Part shown: in pieces, positions 51,599 through 61,048 of the stretch | Layout of the letters: each line of letters opens with the position of its first letter | Numbering within the stretch: the stretch's first letter is position 1 | Source of the DNA: JAWVYT01 sp964605205 | Lineage (GTDB): Bacteria; Gemmatimonadota; Gemmatimonadetes; Longimicrobiales; RSA9 | Assembly (NCBI GenBank): GCA_964605205.1 | Contig: CAZSBL010000003.1 | Span: forward strand, 1-64,000 | DNA length: 64,000 bases | Direction: 5' to 3' | Position numbers and translations under genes: made by a program | The notes under the pieces: generated by a model | Seen by the model: only the letters and a program-made list of their open reading frames with translations | Told to the model about the DNA's origin: nothing | Databases searched by the model: none

Positions 51599-52057
51599 CT
51601 AGGGCAGGACCATCAGCAGGAAGACGAAGCCGAAGAGGCCGACGGTCTCGGCGATGCCCATGGCGATGATCATGAAGGCGAGGCCCTGGCCGCCGCCCTC
51701 GGAGAGGGCGCGGCAGGCGGCGGCGCCGATGCGGCCCTGGAACCATGCGCTGAAGAGCTCGGCGAGGCCGCCGGCGATGGCGATCCCGAGGAGGACGCCG
51801 GCGTTGTCGGCCAGGATGGTGGGGTCGTAGATCCGGTCGCGGAGCCCGATGAGCATGAGGATGGCGCCGTAGATGGTCTGGCTCAGGGGGAGCCCCACCA
51901 GGATGATGTAGGTGAAGCTGAGGGGTCGGCCGGCCCGGGCCTCCTTCGACCACGCGCCGGCGGCCGCCTGTCCCACGATCCCGATGCCGATGGCGCTGCC
52001 GATGGCGCTCAACGCCAGGACGGTTCCCAATGCGAGCTGACCCCAGAAGACACTCAT
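51599..52057 (-). CDS. V-type ATPase proteolipid subunit K
   Basis: 152-aa rotor-ring subunit with two hairpins (four helices). Each repeat begins GSAIGIGIVGQAAAG or GLAFMIIAMGIAETVG. The ion-binding carboxylate appears as Glu in the second repeat (MGIAETVG); the first repeat has Gln (VGQAAAG) at the matching place, as in V-type rings with one site per two hairpins. ATG 52057 overlaps the subunit I stop (TAATG). Last gene of the V-ATPase operon. Confidence 0.9.
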   Translation of the reverse strand: MSVFWGQLALGTVLALSAIGSAIGIGIVGQAAAGAWSKEARAGRPLSFTYIILVGLPLSQTIYGAILMLIGLRDRIYDPTILADNAGVLLGIAIAGGLAELFSAWFQGRIGAAACRALSEGGGQGLAFMIIAMGIAETVGLFGFVFLLMVLP

Positions 52058-53886
52058 TACCGCTCCTTGACCAGTGAATCGGAGAGAGGCCGGTACGGAT
52101 ACCCGGTCCAGTGTATACCTGCGTTGCTCGAGAACTCGAGCACGTTCAAGCGGACGCCGTGGGCGAAGATGGCGATGAGGATCAGGCCGATATTGAGGCC
52201 GTGTCCCGCCACGAGCACGAAGGCGCCCAGGAACCACGATGTGCTCTCGGCCAGGGCGGCGGCCAGGGTGTTGAACGTCGACCCCAGATAGAAGCTGGCG
52301 AGCCCCACGGCCATGAGCCGGATATAGCTGAGGGTGTCGCTGAAGGTGCTGAGCAGGGGCAGGAGCGACCCGGCGATCCCGTACCCGATCCGACCCGGCA
52401 TCGGCCGATCGGGGTGGCTGTAGAGGGCCACCAGCGCGAGCCCCACCGCCAGCTCGACCACGGAGGCCTGCCGGACCGGTCCAGGCACGCCGCCCGCGCC
52501 GAAGAAGAGGATCCAGATCACGCCGAGCATCCCGGCCAGGACCACGGCCCAGCCGAGCTCGGCCAGCGACTCGCGCCGGTGCAGCTCCCACGCCCGCTGG
52601 AGGTGGGCAGTGACCAGGTGCAGGGTGCCGATCACGAAGCAGATCTTGATGACGGTCATGCGGGCGTCGTTCCCGGTCCCGCGGATCAGCTGGAGGGAGT
52701 CGAGTCCGGCACCGAGCGCGCCCACCACGCCCCCGGCCTCGAGGAGCTCGGCGGGCGTGAGTCCGAACCAGACGCCGGTGACGGCGCCCCAGGTCAGCGC
52801 GGCCAGGCCGAAGAGGACCATCATGACGCGGAGGTCGGACGGCAGCGCGTTCCGGACCTTGCGGCCGCCGAGGACCGGAAAGAGGGCGAAGAGGAGGCCG
52901 TACCCGGCGTCGCCGATGATCATCCCGGCGAAGAGTGGGAGGGCGATGATGAAGACACTGCTGACGTCGAGCTCCCGGTAGCCGGGCACGGTGCCCAGGA
53001 TCCGGAAGAGCGCCCCGATGGGGCGGGCCCACGGCTTGTAGCGGAGTAGTGTGGGCGGCCGCTCGTCCGGCCCGGGCTCGGCGGTGCGCACCGCAACGGG
53101 CAGGCGGCAGCGCTGGAGCCCCTGGACCAGCGCCTCGGCCTGGTCTTCCGGCACCCACCCCTGCACGGCGTAGAGCCCCTTCTCCTCGAGCCCGCTCCGG
53201 ACCACCTCCTCCCAGCGGGCCTCGGAGACGAGCCGGTCTCGCTCCCGCTCCAGGTCTTCTTCCAGCCAGGCCAGCTCGGCCAGCCGCTGCTGGTCGATGT
53301 GCAGCACCCGCTGCAGCCGTGACGCCTCCGCCAGGATCCGGTCCCGGTCGGTGTGGGGCGGGTCCAGCTCCTCCACGTGGGAGGAAACGCTGCTGTCGTC
53401 GAGGTCGATGGCGGCCACCAGGCGCTGGTTCCGGCCCACCGGCTCCAGCGGCTCGATGAACCGACCGCGGAGGTAGGGCACGGCCCGGTCCGGCGCGATG
53501 AGGACCCGGAGGTCCACGCCCGCCTGTTCCAGCGCCTGGATGTGCTCGAGGGGGATCCGGCCCCAATGGCGCAGTCGCTTGGCGTCCCGGTACAGGGCCT
53601 CGAGGCGCGACCGGGTCTCCTCGCCGCGCTGCACGATCTCACGGATGGCGTCCACCGCCTCGCCGGGCGTGTGGGGCGGGCGTGGCCCCGCCGGCTCGAT
53701 CCCCTGGATCATCTGGAGCGCCGCCTCCACCTGCCGGATCCGCTCCGCCGACGCCTCTCCGCTCACGGCGTCGTGCGGGTCCACGGGCACCATATGGAGC
53801 ACGCCCAGCCGCCGGAGCTGGTGCAGGAGCGTGTGGCGGTCGGCCTCGCGGCAGGCGGCGAACGCCTTGACCATGGGGACGATCAT
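52057..53886 (-). CDS. V-type ATPase subunit I
   Basis: 609-aa membrane stator subunit equivalent to subunit a. The N-terminal half (1-300) is soluble and coiled-coil rich (LAELAWLEEDLERERDRL). The C-terminal half has about seven helices, including GMIIGDAGYGLLFAL and DTLSYIRLMAVGLASFYLG, where the half-channel arginine lies. ATG 53886 overlaps the subunit D stop by 4 bp; longer upstream frames lie inside that gene. Confidence 0.92.
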   Translation of the reverse strand: MIVPMVKAFAACREADRHTLLHQLRRLGVLHMVPVDPHDAVSGEASAERIRQVEAALQMIQGIEPAGPRPPHTPGEAVDAIREIVQRGEETRSRLEALYRDAKRLRHWGRIPLEHIQALEQAGVDLRVLIAPDRAVPYLRGRFIEPLEPVGRNQRLVAAIDLDDSSVSSHVEELDPPHTDRDRILAEASRLQRVLHIDQQRLAELAWLEEDLERERDRLVSEARWEEVVRSGLEEKGLYAVQGWVPEDQAEALVQGLQRCRLPVAVRTAEPGPDERPPTLLRYKPWARPIGALFRILGTVPGYRELDVSSVFIIALPLFAGMIIGDAGYGLLFALFPVLGGRKVRNALPSDLRVMMVLFGLAALTWGAVTGVWFGLTPAELLEAGGVVGALGAGLDSLQLIRGTGNDARMTVIKICFVIGTLHLVTAHLQRAWELHRRESLAELGWAVVLAGMLGVIWILFFGAGGVPGPVRQASVVELAVGLALVALYSHPDRPMPGRIGYGIAGSLLPLLSTFSDTLSYIRLMAVGLASFYLGSTFNTLAAALAESTSWFLGAFVLVAGHGLNIGLILIAIFAHGVRLNVLEFSSNAGIHWTGYPYRPLSDSLVKER

Positions 53887-54521
53887 GGCGCACCTCCATG
53901 GCCCGCGCCGGCCTCGGCCTCTTCCTCCTGCTGTGCCTCGAGGCGAGCCTTGGCGATCTTGGAGCGGCCCACGGCGGCGGCCATCTCGTCGCCCAGGTGG
54001 ATCCGGATCTTGTGGATGGCGGCCCGGGCCTCCGGGATCTTGACCTTCTCGAAAAGGTTGACCCGCTGAACCACGCGGTTCAGCTCGTGCTGCAGAAGCC
54101 GGCAGCGCTCCTCGAGGACCTCCACTTCCGCCCGGTGCCGGCTGAAGGTGCGCAGGTCCAGGAGTGCCCGGTCGACCCACGGCGGCGTGCCGAAGAGGCT
54201 GTAGTGGACATCGCGGAATGTGATCTTCTCGAGGGTCGGCATGCGCACGCCGGCCACGTTCTCGGAGCCGAGCTCCACATCGGGCTCGGCCAGGGCCACC
54301 ACGTCCACGCCGGCCAGGTCTCCGAGGACCTCGCGGTAGGTGTCGAAGGCGGCGCGGGCCACGGCCATCCGCTCCCGGGCGGCCTCCAGCACGCCGCGGG
54401 TCCGCTGGAGCACCAGCTGGAGCTGCTGCTGGCGGAGCTTGAGGGCCGGCAGGAACCGCTGATAGCGGGAGAGCTTCTCGCGCTCGCGCTTCAGGCCGAG
54501 GCGGGTCAACATCACGCGCAT
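53883..54521 (-). CDS. V-type ATPase subunit D
   Basis: 212-aa central-stalk subunit, mostly two long helices (LTRLGLKREREKLSRYQRFL at the start; RCRLLQHELNRVVQRVNLFEK in the second). The block RVNLFEKVKIPEARAAI is typical of NtpD. The start at 54521 overlaps the subunit B stop; an ATG at 54512 is also possible. Confidence 0.9.
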   Translation of the reverse strand: MRVMLTRLGLKREREKLSRYQRFLPALKLRQQQLQLVLQRTRGVLEAARERMAVARAAFDTYREVLGDLAGVDVVALAEPDVELGSENVAGVRMPTLEKITFRDVHYSLFGTPPWVDRALLDLRTFSRHRAEVEVLEERCRLLQHELNRVVQRVNLFEKVKIPEARAAIHKIRIHLGDEMAAAVGRSKIAKARLEAQQEEEAEAGAGHGGAP

Positions 54522-55837
54522 CAGGCGGCGTCTGCGTCGGTGAGGGGGCGGGGCCAGTGGGCCTCGATGATGCTGCGCCGGATCCCGGTCTCCACCGGGT
54601 CGAAGCACTCGGCCAGGATGTCCCAACAGCGGTCCAGCGCCTGCTCCAGCGGGATGTCCACCGCCAGGTCCATGATCCGGGCCTCGAACCGCTCGCCAAA
54701 GCGGAGCAGCTTCTCGTCCCATTCGCTGAGATCGAAGCCCATCTCCCGCTTCTCCCGGCTCTCCCGGGTACCGCTGTAGAGCTGGATACAGCCGTCCATG
54801 ATGGCCCGGTGATCTTCCCGGGTCTCGCCGTTCACCAGCTGTTTCAGCCGGGAGAGCGACCCGAACGGGTCGATCCGGCCGTGGCGCAGGTAGAACTGCC
54901 CCTCGGTGATGTAGCCGGTGTTGTCGGGCACCGGGTGGGTCACATCGTCGCCGGGCATGGTGGTGCACGCCAGTACGGTGAGCGACCCGGCGCCGTCGAA
55001 GTCCACGGCCTTCTCGTAGCGCTGGGCGAGCTGCGTGTACAGGTCGCCCGGGTAGCCCCGGTTCGACGGGATCTGCTCCATGGTGATGGCGATCTCCTTG
55101 AGCGCGTCGGCGAACGCGGTCATGTCGGTCAGGAGCACCAGCACCCGCTTCCCCTGGAGCGCGTACTGCTCGGCCACGGCCAGGCAGAGGTCCGGCACCA
55201 TCATGCACTCCACGGTCGCGTCTGATGCGGTGTGAACGAACATGATGGTCCGTGCGCTCACGCCGCCCCCCTCGAACGCGTTCCGGAAGGCGAGGTAGTC
55301 ATCGTGGCGGAGCCCCATCCCGCCGAAGACCACCAGGTCCGCGTTGGCCTGGAGCCCGATCCGGGCCAGCAGCTCGTTGTACGGCTCGCCGGGGATCGAG
55401 AAGATCGGCAGCTTCTGGCTCTCGACCAGCGAGTTGAACACGTCGATCATGGGGATCCCCGTCCGGATCATCCGGTCGGGGAGCTTCCGGACGGTGGGGT
55501 TCACCACCGGTGACCGTACGTCGATCTCGTTCCCCTCGGGCTCCGGGCGGGCGTCCCGGGGCCGGCCCGCGCCGTCGAAGACGCGGCCCAGGAGCGCGTC
55601 GGAGAAGGGGACCTTGAGAGGCTTGCCGAGGAACCGGATCCGGTCATCGGTGGAAACGCCCCGGGTACCCGAGAAGACCTGGAGGCTGACCCGGCTCCCC
55701 TTGAGCTGGATCACCTGGGCCAGCGAGCTTTCCCGGGCGCCGGTCACCACGGCCAGCTCCTCGTAGCCGATGCCCGGGGCCTCGACCGTGACCACGCTCC
55801 CCGCGATGCTCGTGATGGTGTCGTAGTATTTCCGCAT
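54521..55837 (-). CDS. V-type ATPase subunit B
   Basis: 438-aa noncatalytic nucleotide-binding subunit. Contains GIPMIDVFNSLVESQKLPIF and the family blocks TDMTAFADALKEI and PSNRGYPGDLYTQLAQRYEKA. The P-loop is degenerate (PGEPYNEL), as expected for B. Overlaps subunit A by one base. Confidence 0.95.
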   Translation of the reverse strand: MRKYYDTITSIAGSVVTVEAPGIGYEELAVVTGARESSLAQVIQLKGSRVSLQVFSGTRGVSTDDRIRFLGKPLKVPFSDALLGRVFDGAGRPRDARPEPEGNEIDVRSPVVNPTVRKLPDRMIRTGIPMIDVFNSLVESQKLPIFSIPGEPYNELLARIGLQANADLVVFGGMGLRHDDYLAFRNAFEGGGVSARTIMFVHTASDATVECMMVPDLCLAVAEQYALQGKRVLVLLTDMTAFADALKEIAITMEQIPSNRGYPGDLYTQLAQRYEKAVDFDGAGSLTVLACTTMPGDDVTHPVPDNTGYITEGQFYLRHGRIDPFGSLSRLKQLVNGETREDHRAIMDGCIQLYSGTRESREKREMGFDLSEWDEKLLRFGERFEARIMDLAVDIPLEQALDRCWDILAECFDPVETGIRRSIIEAHWPRPLTDADAA

Positions 55838-57588
55838 CAGGCCTCCACCGCCGCCGGGCGCCTGCCCTTTCGCTCGATGAACCGATCGATCTGAGCCAGG
55901 AGCCGGCGGTACTCGTCGCTCTCGGCCTCGGCGTAGTTCCAGTTCCGGAACAGGTCGGTGGCCCGGAACATGGCGTCCCGTGCCTCCGACTTCGTCTCGA
56001 ACTCGAAGTCCAGATCCAGCACCTCCATCAGCTTCCCGAACACCGTGCGCTGCCGGTCCGCGGGGGTGGCGCCGTCCACCGGGTCGAACGCGTCCTGCTG
56101 GAGGAAACAGGCGTCGAGCATCTCCGCCTTCAGCGTGGTGGTGAAGTCGTCCACCGTGACGCCCTCCTCCCCCACCACGGTCATGAGCTGTCGGACCTCA
56201 TCCCCCTTATGGAGCAGCGCCTTGACGGCCGCGACCCAGTCCGGATCCACCACCCCCGGGTACTTGCTCCAGCTCTCCAGCGGGTCGATGGCCGGGTAGC
56301 GGCGGGCGTGGGCCCGGGTACTGGAGAGACCGTGGAACGCGCCCACTACCTTCAGCGTGGCCTGCGTCACCGGCTCCTCGAAGTTCCCACCCGCCGGGCT
56401 CACCGTTCCCCCCACGGTCAGCGTTCCGACGCCACCGTCCCGGAGCTCGAGGGCGCCAGCCCGCTCGTAGAACGCGGCGATCCGGCTCTCCAGGTACGCC
56501 GGGAACGCCTCCTCGCCGGGGATCTCCTCGAGCCGACCGCTGAGCTCCCGCATCGCCTGGGCCCAGCGCGACGTGGAGTCGGCCAGCATCAGCACGTCGA
56601 GCCCCATCTGCCGGTAGTACTCGCCCATGGTGACCGCCGTGTAGACCGACGCCTCCCGGGCCGCCACCGGCATGGCCGACGTGTTCGCGATGATGATGGT
56701 CCGCTCCATCAGCGACCGGCCGGTCCGGGGATCCTGGAGCGACGGGAACTCCCGGATCGTCTCCACCACCTCTCCCGCCCGCTCGCCGCACGCGGCCACG
56801 ATCACCACGTCCACCTCCGCGTGCCGCGACATGATCTGCTGCAGCACCGTCTTCCCCGCCCCGAACGGGCCCGGGATGCAGTAGGTGCCGCCCCGGGCCA
56901 CCGGGAACAGCGAGTCGATGATCCGCACCCGGGTGACCAGCGGCTCCGTGGGCATGAGCCGGCGACGGGCCGCGGCCAGCGGCACCTTCACCGGCCACAC
57001 CTGCTGCATGTGGACCTCCCGTTCCTCGCCGGCCTCGTCGCGGAGCAGCGCCATGGGCTCGGTGACCCCGTAATGCCCGGCGGCCGCCACCGAGATCACC
57101 GTGAACCGGCCCCGCCACGCCAGCGGGACCATGATGGTGTGGTCGATAATGCTCTCGGGGACCGTACCGATCACATCGCCGGGCTCGAGGACCGCCCCGG
57201 GCCGGACCCGGGGCGTGAAGCGCCACTGCGTGTCCGGCGACAGCCCGGGGAACACCTCCCCGGCCTGGAGGAAGAAGCCCGAGCTGCGGGCCAGCTCCGG
57301 GAGCGGGTTCTGGAGCCCGTCGTAGATCTGCCCCAGGAGCCCGGGCCCCAGCGTGACCGATAGCATCTCGGTGCCCAGCTCCACCCGATCCCCGACCTGG
57401 AGGCCCCGGGTCTCCTCGAACACCTGGAGCTCCGCCTGCCGGCCCCGGATCCGGATCACCTCGCTCATCAGCCGGGCGCCATCCGACCGGCAGCAGTACG
57501 CCACCGAGTTCTGCACCACCTCGGCCTCCGCCTCCACGGCCACCAGGTTCCCGTATACCGCCGTGATCCGCCCCGTCAGCTCCGTCAT
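55837..57588 (-). CDS. V-type ATPase catalytic subunit A
   Basis: 583-aa catalytic subunit with the Walker A motif GPFGAGKTVLQ, the bulge domain (about 110-190) typical of V/A-type A subunits, and the catalytic region GERAGEVVETIREFPSL, LADSTSRWAQAMRE. ATG 57588 overlaps the stop of the DUF2764 gene (ATGA). It hydrolyses or makes ATP coupled to H+ or Na+ movement. Confidence 0.96.
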   Translation of the reverse strand: MTELTGRITAVYGNLVAVEAEAEVVQNSVAYCCRSDGARLMSEVIRIRGRQAELQVFEETRGLQVGDRVELGTEMLSVTLGPGLLGQIYDGLQNPLPELARSSGFFLQAGEVFPGLSPDTQWRFTPRVRPGAVLEPGDVIGTVPESIIDHTIMVPLAWRGRFTVISVAAAGHYGVTEPMALLRDEAGEEREVHMQQVWPVKVPLAAARRRLMPTEPLVTRVRIIDSLFPVARGGTYCIPGPFGAGKTVLQQIMSRHAEVDVVIVAACGERAGEVVETIREFPSLQDPRTGRSLMERTIIIANTSAMPVAAREASVYTAVTMGEYYRQMGLDVLMLADSTSRWAQAMRELSGRLEEIPGEEAFPAYLESRIAAFYERAGALELRDGGVGTLTVGGTVSPAGGNFEEPVTQATLKVVGAFHGLSSTRAHARRYPAIDPLESWSKYPGVVDPDWVAAVKALLHKGDEVRQLMTVVGEEGVTVDDFTTTLKAEMLDACFLQQDAFDPVDGATPADRQRTVFGKLMEVLDLDFEFETKSEARDAMFRATDLFRNWNYAEAESDEYRRLLAQIDRFIERKGRRPAAVEA

Positions 57589-58298
57589 GCCGCCTCCCCC
57601 GTTCCCTCAGCGTGTCTGCGCGGACCCAGCTCCGAGGCCCGCCGCCAGCGATGCAGCAGGACGAGCTTCACCGCGTACGCCGCGAACTCGTCGTCCTCGA
57701 ACGTGAACCACGGCTCCTTCCGGTCGACCCAGCGCCAGCGGGCGGTCAGGAGGCCGCGGAACGCGTCCAGCGGATGGCCGGCGGTGGCCCAGCTGGCGGC
57801 CAGGGCCTCGGCCTCCCGCGTCTCGTGCTCCAGTGAACGGGCCACCGTGACCCCCTCGGGATCCAGCTCCAGCGTCCGGGCCCGAGCCACCGCCAGCGCG
57901 TTCCGCGTGGTCACCTCCCACCCCACCCACTGCTGGAGGAACCGGCTGTGGAGCTCCCGGGCCCGGCGGTCGGCCCACAGGTAGTAGGCCCGCCAGAAGG
58001 CGTCGGCGGGCATCCGCTTGGGCCCGGCGGTTGAGTCGGGAGCCAGCGCGTCCGGGAGCGGCGCGTCGCCCGCAACCTGCTCGGGAGTCAGGACCGCCGG
58101 CTCCGGCTCCGGCAGCTCGCCGGCCAGCACGGCCTCCCGCTGCAGCAGGTCATCCGCCAGGAGCACGCACCGGACCAGCTCGGTGGGACGACCCCCGGGG
58201 ACACGCGCCATCAATTCCGCCAGCGACAGCGGCGGCTCCGCCGGCGGCGGGTCCAGGACTGGAAGCGTGGTCAGGGAGAAGAAGTTGTCGGCTCCCAT
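57585..58298 (-). CDS. DUF2764-family V-ATPase-linked protein
   Basis: 237-aa soluble protein beginning MGADNFFSLTTLPVLD, the opening typical of DUF2764, a family found in bacterial V-ATPase operons between E and A. Helical, no enzyme motif; by position it may replace the missing C (AC39) subunit or act in assembly, which is inference. ATG 58298 gives the family start. Confidence 0.8.
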   Translation of the reverse strand: MGADNFFSLTTLPVLDPPPAEPPLSLAELMARVPGGRPTELVRCVLLADDLLQREAVLAGELPEPEPAVLTPEQVAGDAPLPDALAPDSTAGPKRMPADAFWRAYYLWADRRARELHSRFLQQWVGWEVTTRNALAVARARTLELDPEGVTVARSLEHETREAEALAASWATAGHPLDAFRGLLTARWRWVDRKEPWFTFEDDEFAAYAVKLVLLHRWRRASELGPRRHAEGTGEAA

Positions 58299-58317
58299 CG
58301 CGGCCTCCGACCGTGAC

Positions 58318-59043
58318 CTACGGGGCGCGGCCGGCCGCGCCGGCCAGTCCCGACGAGACCGTCGCGGCCGGCACCGTCTCGGCCACCGTCTTCGCCACCT
58401 CCTCCACCACTTCCCGGAGCCCCGGCCGGACCAGCTCCATGAGCTTCTCCACCACCGACTCCACACTCACTTCCACGGTCCCGCCCCCGACATCGTACTC
58501 GAAGCCGGCCTCCATCAACGCACCGGACAGCGCCGCACCCTCCAACGCCTCGCCCAGCTCACGGGTCCACCACCCTTCCAGCGACCTCGCCGCCTTCGCC
58601 GGGACCCGGAACTCCGTGGGCCGCGACTCCGCGTCCGCTCCGGCGTACGCCTGGACCACGTCCCGAAGAAGCGGCTTCAGCGCGTCCGGATCGGCCAGCT
58701 GCGACTCCACCGACCGCGTGATCAGCGTCCGCAGCACCGCGTTCAGTGTGGCCTGCAGCTGCAGGATCGCGTCACGAACCGCAAGCTCCAGCTCCGCGCG
58801 GCCCCGCTCCCCCGCCACCTCCGCCTCCGAGCGCGCCTCCTCCGCGTAGGCGTCCGCCTCCGCACGGGCTCGACGGAGAACCGCCTCCGCCTCCGCTTCC
58901 GCCGCCCGTATGACCTCCTCCGCCTCTTTCCGACCGGCTTCCACGCCCTCCTGGTGGAGCTGCGCGACGAAGGACTCCAGTGTGCTCTCGGCCGCCTCCG
59001 TCCCCGTTGCGGCCTCCTCCTCCGATGCGTTGGCCCGCGTCAT
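58318..59043 (-). CDS. V-type ATPase subunit E
   Basis: 241-aa peripheral-stalk subunit: long Glu/Ala/Arg coiled coil (about 20-90, EAEEVIRAAEAEAEAVLRRA) and a globular C-terminal domain. First gene of the operon E-DUF2764-A-B-D-I-K. No separate G/H, C or F genes are present, the reduced set also seen in chlamydiae and spirochaetes. Confidence 0.82.
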   Translation of the reverse strand: MTRANASEEEAATGTEAAESTLESFVAQLHQEGVEAGRKEAEEVIRAAEAEAEAVLRRARAEADAYAEEARSEAEVAGERGRAELELAVRDAILQLQATLNAVLRTLITRSVESQLADPDALKPLLRDVVQAYAGADAESRPTEFRVPAKAARSLEGWWTRELGEALEGAALSGALMEAGFEYDVGGGTVEVSVESVVEKLMELVRPGLREVVEEVAKTVAETVPAATVSSGLAGAAGRAP

Positions 59044-59173
59044 GGCATCCCCTCACGGGCGCCGCCCTCGGCTGGCGCCCCGGCTCGATTCGTTCCTGTT
59101 TTCACAATCCCCAATCTGTCACCATCCAACGTTTTTCGCGACCCCCATTGATTTCTCGGGGTCCGGACACTTT

Positions 59174-59199
59174 CCGTGACGGGCGTCACAACGTATACT
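59174..59199 (+). promoter_or_regulatory. Stress-protein promoter with a Rex-type operator
   Basis: A -10 TATACT (59194-59199) lies 21 bp before the ATG at 59220. Directly upstream, 59174-59191 reads CCGTGA-CGGGCG-TCACAA, 10 of 12 matches to the Rex consensus with the same 6-bp spacer; its inner part GTGACGGGCGTCAC is a perfect palindrome. The -35 (TTTCCG, 59171-59176) is weak. Confidence 0.5.
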
Positions 59200-59219
59200 G
59201 TCACGAACGGGAGCGGCCA

Positions 59220-60149
59220 ATGTACGCACGCATCTTGGTTCCGCTGGACGGCTCAGAGCTGGCCGAGCGCGCCCTCCCCTGGGCTCGGACGATCGCCGCT
59301 CGGTCTGGCGGCGAGGTACGTCTGGTCCACGTCCACGTTCCCATGAGGATCCCCACCAGTCACGCGGTGCTAGGTCCGCGTGCGGGCCGGGCGCTGGAGA
59401 AGCTGGGCGAGGACCGGCGGGAGGAGGCGGAAGCGTACCTGGAGGAGCTGGGGCGGCGTCTGGCGGACGAGGCGTCGAAGCCGGAGTTCTCCACGGCGCT
59501 GCTGCGGGGCCCCAAGGCGGCGTCGGTGGCCCGGGACGCCCGGAGCTCGAAGGCGGCGCTGATCGTGATGGCGCCTCGGCGGGACCGGAAGCTGCTGGAG
59601 CGTCTCCGGGACGGTAGCGTGACGGAGGAGCTGGCGCGCTCGGGCCCGGTCCCGGTGCTGGCCGTTCGGGGCGAGGTGGGTGAGGCCGATGGCGGTACGG
59701 CCGGCGAGAACGGCGAGCCTTTCTCGGTGTTGGAAGCGCCGGCGTGTGGGGGCGTGCTGGTTCCACTGGACGGGACGCGCCGCTGCGAGGCGGCCGTGGA
59801 GCACGCGAGCGCCATGGCCGAGCTCTTCGACGCGCCGGTGGTGCTGGTGCGGGTGGAGCCGCCGGGTCAGTGGGCGGCGCAGCCGGCGGCCACGTACCTG
59901 GAGGAAGTGGCCGATGGGATCCATCGGGCGGGTGTCCGGGTGGAGACGCGGGTGCTGGCGGGCAACGACGTAGTGGGCGCGGTCAACGCCATGGCGGAGG
60001 AGACGGACGCGGGGATGATCGTGGTGGGCTCCCGTTACCATGGCGGGCTCCCGCGGCTGTCTCTGGGCGGACTGGCGGAGACGTTCGTGCGCACGTCGCC
60101 GGTCCCGGTGCTGGTGGTCAACGGCCGGTGCGTGGAGCCCGACGCCTGA
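59220..60149 (+). CDS. Tandem-domain universal stress protein
   Basis: 309-aa cytoplasmic protein with two UspA domains (1-145 and 170-305). Each begins ILVPLDGS or VLVPLDGT; the second keeps the ATP-binding G-x2-G-x9-G-type end (VVGSRYHGGLPRLSLGG, then PVPVLVVN), the first is diverged (MAPRRDRKLLERLRDG). The start is ATG 59220 with CGGGAG upstream. It is divergent from the V-ATPase operon and has a Rex-like site in its promoter, so it may respond to redox or energy state. Confidence 0.87.
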   Translation: MYARILVPLDGSELAERALPWARTIAARSGGEVRLVHVHVPMRIPTSHAVLGPRAGRALEKLGEDRREEAEAYLEELGRRLADEASKPEFSTALLRGPKAASVARDARSSKAALIVMAPRRDRKLLERLRDGSVTEELARSGPVPVLAVRGEVGEADGGTAGENGEPFSVLEAPACGGVLVPLDGTRRCEAAVEHASAMAELFDAPVVLVRVEPPGQWAAQPAATYLEEVADGIHRAGVRVETRVLAGNDVVGAVNAMAEETDAGMIVVGSRYHGGLPRLSLGGLAETFVRTSPVPVLVVNGRCVEPDA

Positions 60150-60367
60150 GGGCCACCGCTCTTTCCTGACGAGCGACGCGCCCGCCTGCAGGAACTCGAG
60201 GGCGGGCTCCAACTCCTCTTCTTCCGGCGGCATCCCGCCGGCTTTCCCGAGGTGCCCGGGCATATCGGTGCGTGAAGCGGGCATGGAGCTTCGTTCACGA
60301 TCGTTGGCCCCCGGGCCGCATCCTGTATGTTTCGTGGGACGCGCACACCCCGACGCGAGGAGACGCC

Positions 60368-61048
60368 GTGCGGATCCTGGTGGTGGAAGACGACCGGAAG
60401 GTGGCCAGCTTCCTGGAGCAGGGGCTCCGGGAGGAGGGGTACGCCGTGGACGTGGCCCACGACGGTGCCGAGGGCAGCCTGAAGGCCGCCGTCTACGACT
60501 ACGACCTGGCGGTCCTCGACGTCATGCTCCCGGAGAAGAGCGGGTTCGAGATCGTGCGGGACCTGCGCAAGGAGGGGAAGACGGTGCCGGTCCTGCTCCT
60601 GACGGCCCGGGACACGAAGGAAGACGTGGTCCGGGGGCTGGACGTGGGGGCCGACGACTACCTGACCAAGCCGTTCAGCTTCGATGAGTTCCTGGCCCGG
60701 GTCCGCGCGCTGCTCAGGCGGGGCGGTGCCTCCCGCCAGGAGCGGCTCCTGTACGCCGACGTGGAGCTCGACCGCCTGAAGCATACGGCCGTCCGTGCCG
60801 GCCAGGGTCTCGACCTGACGCCCAAGGAGTACCAGCTCCTGGAGTTCTTCCTGCTCCGGCCCGAGGAGGTGATCCGCCGGACCGAGCTGCTGGAGAAGGT
60901 GTGGGACCTCCAGTTCGACCCCATGAGCAACGTGGTGGACGTGCACGTGGGCAACCTGCGCAGGAAGCTGCGGGCCCACGGCGATGCGCTCCTCCACACC
61001 GTTCGGGGCGTGGGCTACATCCTGGAGCAGGGGTACGAGGCCGACTGA
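60368..61048 (+). CDS. OmpR/CusR-like response regulator
   Basis: 226-aa regulator: receiver (ILVVEDDRK, LDVMLPEKSG, DYLTKPF) and OmpR-type winged helix (LTPKEYQLLEFFL, NVVDVHVGNLRRKL). GTG 60368 has GAGGAG upstream; an ATG is not available in frame at this point. It overlaps the kinase start by one base (TGATG). Similarity of the pair and the TolC gene downstream suggest control of metal or toxic-compound efflux. A weak promoter (TTGGCC-16-TATGTT, 60304-60331) precedes it. Confidence 0.9.
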   Translation: MRILVVEDDRKVASFLEQGLREEGYAVDVAHDGAEGSLKAAVYDYDLAVLDVMLPEKSGFEIVRDLRKEGKTVPVLLLTARDTKEDVVRGLDVGADDYLTKPFSFDEFLARVRALLRRGGASRQERLLYADVELDRLKHTAVRAGQGLDLTPKEYQLLEFFLLRPEEVIRRTELLEKVWDLQFDPMSNVVDVHVGNLRRKLRAHGDALLHTVRGVGYILEQGYEAD

